From: Propionibacterium sp. oral taxon 192 str. F0372
GTDB lineage: Bacteria > Actinomycetota > Actinomycetes > Propionibacteriales > Propionibacteriaceae
Assembly (NCBI RefSeq): GCF_000413315.1
Contig: NZ_KE340297.1
Location: forward strand, 1,868,581 to 1,932,580
DNA: 64,000 nt
Reading direction: 5' to 3'
This document shows positions 52,551-60,270 of this stretch, piece by piece; positions within the stretch are counted from its first letter, which is position 1, and the number at the start of each line of letters is the position of its first letter. A program made the translations under genes and the position numbers. A model generated the notes under the pieces. It saw only the letters and a list, made by a program, of their open reading frames with translations. It had not been told where the DNA came from and did not search any database.

Positions 52551-53612
52551 TCAGGCGACCCGCTGTAGGAGGTCGCGGGTGGTCGGCGCAGCAGGATCCC
52601 GGTGATGCCCGTGGACGAAGACCACCAACCGCTGCACCGTGTATGAGATGACCAGCAGGGTTATCTCGGTGAGTAGTTTCGCCCAGAAGCTGCCGAGCAC
52701 CGGGGTGAGCACCCACATCACAGCTATATTGCCCAGCAGTAACACCGCGGCAAGCCCCGCATATCTGGGGAGTGTTTCCCGTACCGGGGCTGGATTGCCA
52801 TGCTCGAAGACGACCGTGCGATTGATGATGTAGTTCATCGCTGCCGACAGCACCCTAGCAGTGACGATCGAACCGATCAGTCCCATCCCCAATGCCAAGA
52901 ACACTGTCAATAGCACGAAGTCCACGGTGAAGGCCAGCAGCGAAGATGCGCAGAACCCGAGTAACGGCCGGTAGATCAACCAGGAATCGGCGATTGGGCG
53001 GAAATGGGAGGATGCGTTCTCATCGAGATAGATCGTCTCGATGCCGACCTGCTCGATGGTCATTTGCTCCCTGATAGCCTCCAATAGAACCTTCAGTTCG
53101 TAGTCGAAGCGGTCGCCATCGATGGTGCACAACCAATTGAGCATACGCGCCGGATAGGCGCGCAATCCGGTCTGGGTGTCGGCGAGTGACCGGCCGGTCG
53201 CCATGTGGAAGATGCTGCGGGTGACTACATTGCCGAAGCGGGAGCGCAACGGCACCTTTCCGGTGAAAGAGCGTACGCCCAACACCATTTCAGCATCCGA
53301 ATTGGAAAGCGCTTGCGCAACGAGGTTGATGTCGCTGTTGGTGTGCTGCCCGTCGGAATCCGCGCACACGACATCGGCGCCGGGATGGTGCTCGGCGATC
53401 CAGGTGAATCCGGTGCGCAGGGCCTGCCCCTTGCCTCGGTTCTGTTCGTGGGTGAGCACTGTCGCGCCCATCCGGGCAGCTTTGGCAAACCACAGGGCAT
53501 ATTGCGGTCCGGACCCGTCGTCGACCACCACGACCTTCTGTGAGCGGGGGAGAGTGGCGAGCAGATCGGTGAGGCGGTGATCCGGTTGGTACCCAGGAAT
53601 AAGGATGATCAT
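52551..53612 (-). CDS. GT2 glycosyltransferase fused to GtrA membrane domain
   Basis: A 353-residue protein. Residues ~1-210 are a GT2 polyprenyl-phosphate-glycosyltransferase-like domain (VVVDDGSGPQYAL, CADSDGQHTNSD, and GLRAYP with FDYELKVLLEAI). Residues ~222-340 are a four-helix GtrA flippase-like domain (FTVDFVLLTVFLALGMGLIG ... YIINRTVVFEHGN). Such fusions make and possibly flip lipid-linked sugars. It starts 3 bp after the phosphodiester-glycosidase gene and is the last gene of the DUF4956-VTC operon, suggesting that a glycan is part of that system. Confidence 0.88.
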   Translation of the reverse strand: MIILIPGYQPDHRLTDLLATLPRSQKVVVVDDGSGPQYALWFAKAARMGATVLTHEQNRGKGQALRTGFTWIAEHHPGADVVCADSDGQHTNSDINLVAQALSNSDAEMVLGVRSFTGKVPLRSRFGNVVTRSIFHMATGRSLADTQTGLRAYPARMLNWLCTIDGDRFDYELKVLLEAIREQMTIEQVGIETIYLDENASSHFRPIADSWLIYRPLLGFCASSLLAFTVDFVLLTVFLALGMGLIGSIVTARVLSAAMNYIINRTVVFEHGNPAPVRETLPRYAGLAAVLLLGNIAVMWVLTPVLGSFWAKLLTEITLLVISYTVQRLVVFVHGHHRDPAAPTTRDLLQRVA

Positions 53613-53615
53613 GGT

Positions 53616-54515
53616 TCAGCCCACCCAGATGATGTCGGAGGTGCCGCGTTCCTTGTTCCTGCCCAACGGTTTGTTGACCAGTGATTTCTGGTACACCATC
53701 GCCGATGAACCGCCGCCATCAAGGTTGTATGCGACAGATGCTCCTTGGTCGGCGAACAGCTGGGCAAAATCGGTCATGTTGATACCCGCGGAGTACCCCG
53801 TCGAGCGACCGTCCACGACGATGAATAGGAAGTGGTTCGGCTCAATCATCCCGATTCCGGTGCGCGGCTGCACCCCTTGGATCGAATGATTGCCGATGTT
53901 GGTATCCACCTCCATGTCCTCGATCCCATTCATCACCTTGCCGCCATCGACTAGGCCGGGCCCGAAGGACCACACCTGCCAGGCTCCGTTGGCGATGAGC
54001 TGGTCTGCGGAGGTGGTCGTCTCGTCGACCAGCCGCATCTCCCCGCCTACATACAGCACCAGGGCGGTGCGCGTCGGTTCGTCCCGGTAGGCGACGCCAT
54101 TGCGGACCACGATGCCGGTGTCACGGAATCCGTAATAGTCACCGTTAATGGCCAAGGTGGCACCTACCCGGGAGGCGATCGCCGTGGGGTATTCGATGAT
54201 GTTCGTTCCAAAGGTGTCTTCGGCGAAGGCCGAACGCACCGAGGTTGCCGAGGGCACCTTGATGTCGGCGACGTAGCCGGTCACCAAGCTCGATCCGGAA
54301 CCAGAAGTCCAGGTGTTGATGTCGATCTCGGTGGCAGCGCTGGTTCCCGGCGATACTGAGGCTGAGCTGGACGCCTGGGCTTCCAGCTCGGAGACGTTGG
54401 TGACCTCGGCGTGTTCGATGAGGAATCGGTCGAGCCCCCAGGCGGTGGCCCCGGTCAGCGCAGCTGCGGCACCGACCCCGCCGATGAGCGCTGTTCTGCG
54501 GGTGAGCTTGCTCAT
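53616..54515 (-). CDS. exported phosphodiester glycosidase family (NAGPA) protein
   Basis: A 299-residue protein. A twin-arginine-containing signal anchor (SKLTRRTALIGGVGAAAAL) precedes a Ser/Thr-rich linker and the NAGPA/DUF2233 domain (residues ~85-299). This has INGDYYGFRD, GIGMIEPNHFLFIVVDGRST and the hallmark AYNLDGGGSSAMV. The human uncovering enzyme of this family cleaves GlcNAc-phosphodiesters; bacterial members are thought to act on phosphodiester-linked glycans. The start overlaps the lipoprotein stop by 4 bases. Tat or Sec export cannot be decided from sequence alone. Confidence 0.87.
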   Translation of the reverse strand: MSKLTRRTALIGGVGAAAALTGATAWGLDRFLIEHAEVTNVSELEAQASSSASVSPGTSAATEIDINTWTSGSGSSLVTGYVADIKVPSATSVRSAFAEDTFGTNIIEYPTAIASRVGATLAINGDYYGFRDTGIVVRNGVAYRDEPTRTALVLYVGGEMRLVDETTTSADQLIANGAWQVWSFGPGLVDGGKVMNGIEDMEVDTNIGNHSIQGVQPRTGIGMIEPNHFLFIVVDGRSTGYSAGINMTDFAQLFADQGASVAYNLDGGGSSAMVYQKSLVNKPLGRNKERGTSDIIWVG

Positions 54516-56068
54516 GCTGGGCGCCCCTTCCCAGCTCCGGGGGCCATGCCGCCGCCGCTGCCACCGGGAGGCATACCACCTCCACCGCCACCGGGAGGCA
54601 TGCCACCACTACCCATGCTGCTCAATTCGCCGGAGTTGGCGACAACCCGTGTGGAATCGGAACCGTTGACCGTGACCGTGTACTCGGTACCGGGAGTCAT
54701 GGATTCGGTGGACAACACCACTACCTGCGAGGCGACGCCCAAGGTATAGGTCATTAGCGTCGTCGACCCGTCAGAGACCGTGATGGTATCGCCTGCGGAG
54801 AAACTGCCGGACATACTCACCCATCCTTGCTCGGAGTTGGTGCTTGGTGTCATGGCCATCTGCGAGGTCCCGCCAACGGCCAGAGTGCCACCCGAGATAT
54901 CCATCGACGAGGCATCGATGGAACCATTCGCGCCAGCTGTGGGGCCGTTGACGGTGACGACGCCACCGGTCATCGTGATGGTTCCGTTCGAATCGAGGCC
55001 GTCTCCGGAGGCATTCACCGTGATCTCACCGCCCATCAGGATCATCTGGGAGCCATCGTTTTCTCCCATGCCGTTCCCGCTTGTTGTGTTGCCCGATGTG
55101 GCGTTGAGCCCGTCATCGGAGGAGGTCGCGGTTGTCATGCCCCCGGCGATGACGACGTTTGCGCCCTCAATCGCTTCGACAGATGTGGTGATTTTGGTGG
55201 TGCCTCCGGCGATCACCAAGTCGCCCTCGGCATGAATACCGTCGTCGCCAGCACTGATGGATATCTGCCCACCGTTGAGGTACACGTAGCCGACGGTGTC
55301 GTCGTCTTCATTGGTTGATTTGATCCCATCCTGCGCGGCGGTCAGCTCAAGAACACCGCCGTCGATGACGACATAGTCCTTGCCACGCACGGCATCGTCA
55401 GCGGCCTTGACGGCGAGAGTGCCGGACTGGACCACTAAGCCGTCCTTGGTCCCTATGCCGTCACCGGTGGTCGAGGTCACCTGCAAGGAACCGGTGCCGG
55501 TGATGGTGAGATCGGCCATGGAGAAGATCGCAGCATCCGGGGCATCGGAATTCGTTTTGGCCTGTGAGTGATCGGCGTTGTCTGTGATCTTGTTCGTCGA
55601 ACCGTCAGCGAGGACGATCACCACCTCGTCGGCGGCCGTCACCACCACCGGGGAATCTGTGGATGAGGATATGGTCACCCCGTCGAAGACCAACCGGACT
55701 TTGCCCTCCGCTTCGGATGCCACCCGGACCGAGTGATCGGTGAGGGTGCCAGAAAGGACATAGGTGCCTGGTTCAGTGATCGTCACATCCTCATTCGACA
55801 AGGTGATCTTTGTGGCGCTCGTGGCGTCGTAGTCGGCATCACCGGCCTCGGCATGGGAGGTCGTGTTGTCCGCCAGGAAAGCGGTTAGCCCACTTCCCAG
55901 GTCCGAGGAGGCATTGGCGGTATTGGTCTGCTCCCCGGAGCCTGTGGACGAGGAGACTGTCGAGGTCTGGGAGCTGGTGTCCTGCGAGGAGGCCACCGAG
56001 CATCCGGCCAGGGAGAAGGTGGTCAGCGCGAGGGCTGCGATGATAGAGGTTTTGAATCGTGAATTCAT
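54512..56068 (-). CDS. lipoprotein with carbohydrate-binding DUF4353 domain
   Basis: A 518-residue surface lipoprotein. The signal peptide ends in lipobox LAGC (acylated Cys23), followed by a Ser/Thr-rich linker. Residues ~80-400 form a repetitive beta-helix-like domain of the DUF4353 carbohydrate-binding type (DDGIHAEGDLVIAGGTTKI; SGDGLDSNGTITMTGGVVTV). A small beta domain (~410-480) and a Gly/Pro/Met-rich tail (GGMPPGGGGGG) complete it. CotH/DUF4353 proteins often accompany VTC and DUF4956 genes. It is co-operonic with both neighbours (4-bp overlap downstream, 18-bp gap upstream). Confidence 0.87.
   Translation of the reverse strand: MNSRFKTSIIAALALTTFSLAGCSVASSQDTSSQTSTVSSSTGSGEQTNTANASSDLGSGLTAFLADNTTSHAEAGDADYDATSATKITLSNEDVTITEPGTYVLSGTLTDHSVRVASEAEGKVRLVFDGVTISSSTDSPVVVTAADEVVIVLADGSTNKITDNADHSQAKTNSDAPDAAIFSMADLTITGTGSLQVTSTTGDGIGTKDGLVVQSGTLAVKAADDAVRGKDYVVIDGGVLELTAAQDGIKSTNEDDDTVGYVYLNGGQISISAGDDGIHAEGDLVIAGGTTKITTSVEAIEGANVVIAGGMTTATSSDDGLNATSGNTTSGNGMGENDGSQMILMGGEITVNASGDGLDSNGTITMTGGVVTVNGPTAGANGSIDASSMDISGGTLAVGGTSQMAMTPSTNSEQGWVSMSGSFSAGDTITVSDGSTTLMTYTLGVASQVVVLSTESMTPGTEYTVTVNGSDSTRVVANSGELSSMGSGGMPPGGGGGGMPPGGSGGGMAPGAGKGRPA
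54560..54607 (-). repeat. tandem repeat encoding the Gly/Pro tail
   Basis: Two near-identical 21-bp units (54560-54580 and 54587-54607, offset 27 bp, sharing GCCACCGGGAGGCAT) encode the GGMPPGG motif twice at the lipoprotein C-terminus. Copy number could vary by slippage. Confidence 0.6.
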
Positions 56069-56086
56069 TGTGCTCTTTCTTGATTG

Positions 56087-56842
56087 TCAGGCGGCAAAAT
56101 CGGTGTTCATCAGGCGGGTCCACCTGAATGCTGGTTGATCGATGCGCAGCAGCGCGGTGCCGATTCCGTATTTAGAAATCGATCGGGGGCGATACCCCAT
56201 TCGGTACAGCAGATGATCGATCCCAGAAGGACGCGGGAATCCTTTCGTCTCCACGATGACCTTGTGGCTCAGATCGGCGAATAGCGCACCTGTGGGTGCG
56301 TTGTTGGTGAGTTCGACCGCCAAACGACGGTCGATGGTTACCCGCGTGGGCCCGTGATTCTGGGCCGGTAAGGTCTGCAAGGTGCGTCGCATGTAGCTGG
56401 TGACCAGCGTGGGCTGGAGCAGGGGAATCGGAGCGGTGTCGACTCCTCGGTGGGCGAGGGTTGCGGCGATCCATACTTGGTCCGACGGCATCAATGTCCT
56501 GGCTGGATGCGGGATGCGGTCCTTGATTGTCGTGCCCCGTACCCCGCGGGTCTTAACCTCAAGCCAGTTCGACCCGCTCGACAGATATTCGCGGGTGCGT
56601 ACCTTGAAACGGCGACGGCGTTTGTGTCCTGCTTGGCGGTAACAGAACAGATCCGGGGTATCGAAATAGCAGGATCGGTAGTCGAACCAGGTCGACCCAT
56701 TGATCTCCAGAACCCTACTGGTCGCGGAGATCTCCTCAATGAAGCCCTCCGCATCGGTGAGATCTAACAGGTATTTCCGATCAACCCGCTGCAGCAGGGA
56801 CGATGTGGCATTGAGCTCGGCCAAACTGATGGTCGTGGTCAT
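56087..56842 (-). CDS. VTC-domain polyphosphate polymerase-type protein
   Basis: A 251-residue soluble protein with the VTC tunnel-domain hallmarks: basic RVDRKYLLD (residues ~19-27), DYRSCYFDTPD, the basic strand RRRRFKVRTREY, WLEVKTRG with a metal-binding Glu, KDRIPH, and a late VIVETKGFPRPS. Yeast Vtc4 uses this fold to make polyphosphate from ATP, and bacterial members are annotated polyphosphate polymerase domain proteins. ATG 56842 overlaps the DUF4956 stop by 4 bases, so it is chosen over a start at 56878. Enzymatic activity is inferred from family only. Confidence 0.88.
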   Translation of the reverse strand: MTTTISLAELNATSSLLQRVDRKYLLDLTDAEGFIEEISATSRVLEINGSTWFDYRSCYFDTPDLFCYRQAGHKRRRRFKVRTREYLSSGSNWLEVKTRGVRGTTIKDRIPHPARTLMPSDQVWIAATLAHRGVDTAPIPLLQPTLVTSYMRRTLQTLPAQNHGPTRVTIDRRLAVELTNNAPTGALFADLSHKVIVETKGFPRPSGIDHLLYRMGYRPRSISKYGIGTALLRIDQPAFRWTRLMNTDFAA

Positions 56843-57456
56843 CGTCGGGCAATCTCCGGTTGCGCTGCGCGACGACACATGACAGCAGATTCCTCCGGGA
56901 TCCGGGGAACAACGCGCTGCGTGGGTATGTAGCGGACGAAAACCAAGGTTGAGTCGTCGACCAGATCAATGCGTTGTGGGTTGATCTCCAGGATTTCACC
57001 GTTGACGAGGTGCGTGACTCGTTCGGTGAGTGCCACTGGATCAGATATCGCTTGGTCGATCAGCAATTCGCTGGAGGCCGTGCGCTTGGTCAACCGGGAG
57101 GCGTCGCCGATGGCGATCGCGAGCAGGATCAATGCCATCAACCCGGCTCCCCATTGCACTGCAATCGTTCCGAGCCCGCCGAGCAACCCAAGTGACAGGG
57201 AAGCGAAATAGTAGGCGATTTCGCGGTGGGATAGTTCTTCGGAGCGCAGGCGGATGATCGACAGCACACCGAATAGACCCAGGCCCAGGCCTGCACTGAC
57301 CGTTCCTGTGGACATTGCGGCGGCGACGGCCAGTACGCCAACGTTGGTCACCAAGAAGCTGGAGACTAACTCCCGTCGCCCCTGACGGGGCAGGTAAAGA
57401 GTGGTCATGAGTACGGTGATGGCGATCAGATCGGCGCCCATCAGCAGCAGGTTCAT
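56839..57456 (-). CDS. DUF4956 membrane protein
   Basis: A 205-residue protein with about four transmembrane helices in residues 5-120 (including LVSSFLVTNVGVLAVAAAMS and FGVLSIIRLRSEELSHREIA) and a cytosolic C-terminal domain (~125-205). The RLRSEEL...REIAYYF block is diagnostic. DUF4956 proteins are a standing partner of VTC-domain proteins in bacteria, which suggests a membrane partner or channel for polyphosphate synthesis. ATG 57456 has GGAAGG 6 bases upstream; the longer frame to 57579 would run through the promoter repeats. Confidence 0.88.
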   Translation of the reverse strand: MNLLLMGADLIAITVLMTTLYLPRQGRRELVSSFLVTNVGVLAVAAAMSTGTVSAGLGLGLFGVLSIIRLRSEELSHREIAYYFASLSLGLLGGLGTIAVQWGAGLMALILLAIAIGDASRLTKRTASSELLIDQAISDPVALTERVTHLVNGEILEINPQRIDLVDDSTLVFVRYIPTQRVVPRIPEESAVMCRRAAQPEIARR

Positions 57457-57499
57457 CTCAGGCCTTCCGGTTGGATCAGGTGACGAACCAATCCCGCCT

Positions 57500-57528
57500 G
57501 ATGAAGCTGGGGTGAACCCTTGGTGAAG
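57500..57528 (-). promoter_or_regulatory. PHO-box-like 11-bp direct repeats
   Basis: On the plus strand GATGAAG, GGTGAAC and GGTGAAG begin at 57500, 57511 and 57522, exactly 11 bp apart. Read in the gene direction they are CTTCACC, GTTCACC and CTTCATC, resembling the Streptomyces PhoP box (repeats of GTTCACC every 11 nt). They lie 44-72 bp upstream of the DUF4956 start. Confidence 0.6.
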
Positions 57529-57539
57529 CTGTGGACCAG

Positions 57540-57581
57540 GTGTGAAACAACATCCCAATGGTGTGAGACGACAGCCCAATG
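57540..57581 (-). repeat. 21-bp tandem repeat upstream of the DUF4956 operon
   Basis: The unit at 57540-57560 (GTGTGAAACAACATCCCAAT plus G) is repeated immediately at 57561-57581 with 18 of 21 bases identical. Each unit also contains a TTCACAC-like core on the coding strand, so it may extend the PHO-box-like array by two looser sites. Confidence 0.7.
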
Positions 57582-57609
57582 ACTTTGGGAGGTATTCCTG
57601 GCGCAGGCT

Positions 57610-57655
57610 GCTGTGACTGTTCAGTGCCCATCTGCAGGCAATGAACAGTCACAGC
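57610..57655. terminator. terminator downstream of the ABC permease gene
   Basis: GCTGTGACTGTTCA (57610-57623) and TGAACAGTCACAGC (57642-57655) form a perfect 14-bp stem with an 18-nt loop, 9 bp past the ABC permease stop. It separates the ABC operon from the DUF4956 operon promoter. Confidence 0.75.
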
Positions 57656-57663
57656 ACATGCCC

Positions 57664-58422
57664 TCAGGCCTCTCGGCGCAGACCGTGCCGTGCGGTCACC
57701 CAGGAGGCAAGAGCCAAACAGGCGATGAACACCATCCCTGCCGACAGATACGGGCCGATCAGATCGGTTGTCCCGGCTGCAGCACCGAGCAAGGCGGTGG
57801 GGGACCACCGTGCGGTCGCTGGGGAGTTGTTGGCCAGGGGTAACACCAGCATGAGGATTGTGGACACCGCGATTGCTGTCGCGGTGCGACGGGTGATTGC
57901 CATGATTAGATACCCGACATTCATCGCCATCACCATATATGTGATCGACGCTATTCCCGTCCTGAACAGGTAGGTTACCGAAAGCGGGCCAATGAATGCT
58001 TGGGTCTGCCAAGCGGCAAGCCCAAGTGCGAATGCGTGGCTGGCCGCCACGATGACCCAGTCGACACCCAGACGCGGGAGAGTGATCCCGATCAGGTGCG
58101 ATGTGCGGGTTCGATAGAAGCTCGATGAGCCAGGTCGGGTATCCCATCCCAGGGAGGTAATCGCAACAGTAACTGCCAGGATCAATCCCAACTGCATCGC
58201 ACTCTGGTTGAATAGGGCAATTCCATCGACCGGGGTAGGATCTGCTGCCGTCATCGTGACCTGATCGGTTTTTGTCGAGGTAGCCAGGATTTTAGGCATG
58301 TACAGGGCAAGTGCTGGGCCCGACAGCCCGAAGAAAGCGAACGTTATCAGCAGCCCGGCCAACAGACCAGAACGTGTCAGCCGTCGGATCTCCACCTGTA
58401 ACGAGTTCAGGATGAAGTTCAT
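57664..58422 (-). CDS. ABC transporter permease
   Basis: A 252-residue membrane protein with six hydrophobic segments (~residues 20-40, 72-92, 112-132, 145-167, 172-192, 222-243), fitting ABC-2-like permeases. The N-terminal amphipathic start NFILNSLQVEIRRLTRSGL is typical. The ATG overlaps the ATPase stop by 4 bases. It is the last gene of a four-gene operon led by a winged-helix regulator. The exported substrate is unknown. Confidence 0.83.
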   Translation of the reverse strand: MNFILNSLQVEIRRLTRSGLLAGLLITFAFFGLSGPALALYMPKILATSTKTDQVTMTAADPTPVDGIALFNQSAMQLGLILAVTVAITSLGWDTRPGSSSFYRTRTSHLIGITLPRLGVDWVIVAASHAFALGLAAWQTQAFIGPLSVTYLFRTGIASITYMVMAMNVGYLIMAITRRTATAIAVSTILMLVLPLANNSPATARWSPTALLGAAAGTTDLIGPYLSAGMVFIACLALASWVTARHGLRREA

Positions 58423-59339
58423 CGTTCCTCCTCACCGAGGATGCGGGCGAAGGAGACGTCGAGATCTTGGTCACGCAGGCTGACCTCCAGTATCGGTGCG
58501 TGAAGTTCGGCTAGGGCTGGAACCAATTGGGTGTGGGCAGCCTCGAAGCTGGAGAAGCCGAGGGTGCACATGGTGTCTGAGGTACATCTGAGACTCACGT
58601 CGGGAAGCGTTGCGGCAAATCGCCTGGCATCGATGGCGGTGGGTGATGCTAGGCGCAATGTCCACACCGGTTTCATTCCCTTGGCGAGAATCGATGGGGT
58701 GGTCCCTGATGCGACCATCCGTCCATGGTTGATCACGATGATGTGGTCGGCCAGTTTTTCGACCTCGCTCAGCAGGTGGCTGGACAACAGGATGCAGCGG
58801 TGCCGTTTCTGCTCCATGATTACTTCGCGTACATCGGCGCGGCCGATGGGATCTAGGGCACTGTTTGGTTCATCAAGCACCAGCACATCCGGATCGGTCA
58901 CTAGCCCGGCCGCAATTCCGAGGCGCTGTAGCATGCCGCGGGAAAAGCCAGCGATTCTGCGGTGCATTACCCGGTCCAGGCCACAGGTCTGCAGAGCGCA
59001 GCCCACAGGGTCACTGGTGTTTGGTAAACTGCAGCGCATGGCATTTCGCTGGGCGACAGCCATGGATGTCTGCACTACCTCAAAAGCAGTGAGCCAGGGC
59101 TCGAACTGGGGGACATCGGGACAGTAGGCAACCCGGGGATTCGAAGAAGCGAAATTGACGGTTCCGCTTTGGGGCGTGACCAAGCCGACAAGGATGCTGA
59201 ATAGCACTGTTTTTCCCGCGCCATTAGGGCCGATGACTGCCGTCACTGATTGGTCTGCTACGGTGAGATTGACGTCGCGGATTCCTCCGCCGCCGGGATA
59301 AAGCTGGGTTAGTCCGGTGGCCGTGAGCGCGGTTGTCAT
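58419..59339 (-). CDS. ABC transporter ATP-binding protein
   Basis: A 306-residue ATPase with Walker A GPNGAGKTV (the usual S/T-rich end is T-V), Q-loop region CPDVPQFEPWLTAFEV and signature FSRGMLQRLGIA, a variant of LSGGQ. Walker B is VLVLDEPNSALDP and the H-loop SSHLLSEVEK. A ~85-residue C-terminal extension follows. Both flanking genes overlap it by 4 bases. It pairs with the downstream permease. Confidence 0.89.
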   Translation of the reverse strand: MTTALTATGLTQLYPGGGGIRDVNLTVADQSVTAVIGPNGAGKTVLFSILVGLVTPQSGTVNFASSNPRVAYCPDVPQFEPWLTAFEVVQTSMAVAQRNAMRCSLPNTSDPVGCALQTCGLDRVMHRRIAGFSRGMLQRLGIAAGLVTDPDVLVLDEPNSALDPIGRADVREVIMEQKRHRCILLSSHLLSEVEKLADHIIVINHGRMVASGTTPSILAKGMKPVWTLRLASPTAIDARRFAATLPDVSLRCTSDTMCTLGFSSFEAAHTQLVPALAELHAPILEVSLRDQDLDVSFARILGEEER

Positions 59340-59542
59340 CGCAGATCCTCATCGGTGAGGTCATCACGCCGGGCCTGGCCCACGACAAGATACAGAATTG
59401 GTCCCAGCGGGATGAAGCAAAACACGATCAAAATCCAGGCCCATTTGGGCAGATGCCGCACCGGGTGGCGGATGATACCGATCAGGCACCAGATGATGAG
59501 TAGGGCACACATGATGGCTACCGGTAATAAGGCGTCGTTCAT
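59336..59542 (-). CDS. PLDc_N domain small membrane protein
   Basis: A 68-residue protein with two transmembrane helices (~residues 4-24 and 35-55) and the phospholipase-D N-terminal-like motif WAWILIVFCFIPLGPILYLV. These small proteins commonly accompany ABC-2 transporters and PadR/winged-helix regulators. It overlaps both neighbours by 4 bases. It has no catalytic domain; a structural or regulatory role in the transporter is inferred. Confidence 0.87.
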   Translation of the reverse strand: MNDALLPVAIMCALLIIWCLIGIIRHPVRHLPKWAWILIVFCFIPLGPILYLVVGQARRDDLTDEDLR

Positions 59543-60111
59543 GCCTGCACCTTTGTGGAGCTTCCATCGGTTGGATTATCTTGTGAGAAAGCAGTCGGCA
59601 TCAGTACTGTGCTGAGGGTACGACGTCGACGTGTCGGAGAGGTTTCGTTGTTCAGTAATCGCTGGATGGCTGTCATCAAGACCTCTCCTAGTTCGTCCAT
59701 TTCCTCGTCACTGGCCCAGAACGACGCTTGGGCGAAGCTCACCCGATCGGCCCGCAGATCTCGAGGTTCGTCACCCAGATATCTGCCGAAATCGTTGATC
59801 AGACCCGAAGTGAACACCGTGAAGGCGGTAAGCAATTGCTCATTGCTCAATGCTTTCAGGTCTTCGGCCGAGGGATTGGACAGGCCCGGGGCGAGCCGAT
59901 AGGTACTCTCGCTGGTGCCGCGCACTTGGTGTTGGGCAGCGACTTCGATGAGACCGTGGGAGACCAGGTGATTGACGTGACGGTACAGCGTCGCGATAGG
60001 AATGTCGGGCAAGTGCTCGTGGAGTTGGTGTGTCGTCGCTTGTCCTTGTCTGAGCAGGGTTTGGGCTATGCGTTGGCGTACCGGATGGAGCAGAGTTGAG
60101 GAGTTCACCAT
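59539..60111 (-). CDS. winged-helix transcriptional regulator
   Basis: A 190-residue ArsR/HTH_20-like regulator. The DNA-binding segment is at residues ~5-75 (HPVRQRIAQTLLRQGQATTH, HLPDIPIATLYRHVNHL, HGLIEVAAQHQVRGTSESTY). A helical effector/dimer domain follows. ATG 60111 (MVNSSTLLHPVRQRI) is chosen; the frame to 60147 would run through the AT-rich operator. First gene of a regulator-PLDc_N-ABC operon with 4-bp overlaps throughout, so it probably represses its own operon. Confidence 0.85.
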   Translation of the reverse strand: MVNSSTLLHPVRQRIAQTLLRQGQATTHQLHEHLPDIPIATLYRHVNHLVSHGLIEVAAQHQVRGTSESTYRLAPGLSNPSAEDLKALSNEQLLTAFTVFTSGLINDFGRYLGDEPRDLRADRVSFAQASFWASDEEMDELGEVLMTAIQRLLNNETSPTRRRRTLSTVLMPTAFSQDNPTDGSSTKVQA

Positions 60112-60119
60112 GACACATA

Positions 60120-60147
60120 TTGATATCAGTATCGATAATAATATCAA
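60120..60147. promoter_or_regulatory. AT-rich inverted repeat at the regulator promoter
   Basis: TTGATAT (60120-60126) and ATATCAA (60141-60147) are perfect 7-bp arms around 14 bp that include the 8-bp palindrome TATCGATA (60130-60137). On the coding strand TATTAT (complement of 60137-60142) is a likely -10. The location over the promoter of a winged-helix gene, in otherwise GC-rich DNA, indicates an operator. Confidence 0.7.
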
Positions 60148-60220
60148 AACTGGTGCGGCAACACCTGACTCTCGCTCAAGGATGAGAGGTGATCGGTTAC
60201 GGGCACCGGTGAGACGCGAT

Positions 60221-60259
60221 GAAGGGGCCGATCCTGATGCTCGTCGCTTCGGCCCCTTC
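60221..60259. terminator. terminator of glnA1
   Basis: GAAGGGGCCGA (60221-60231) pairs with TCGGCCCCTTC (60249-60259), an 11-bp perfect stem with a 17-nt loop, 11 bp past the glnA1 stop. Confidence 0.8.
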
Positions 60260-60270
60260 GATGGCAGGCG

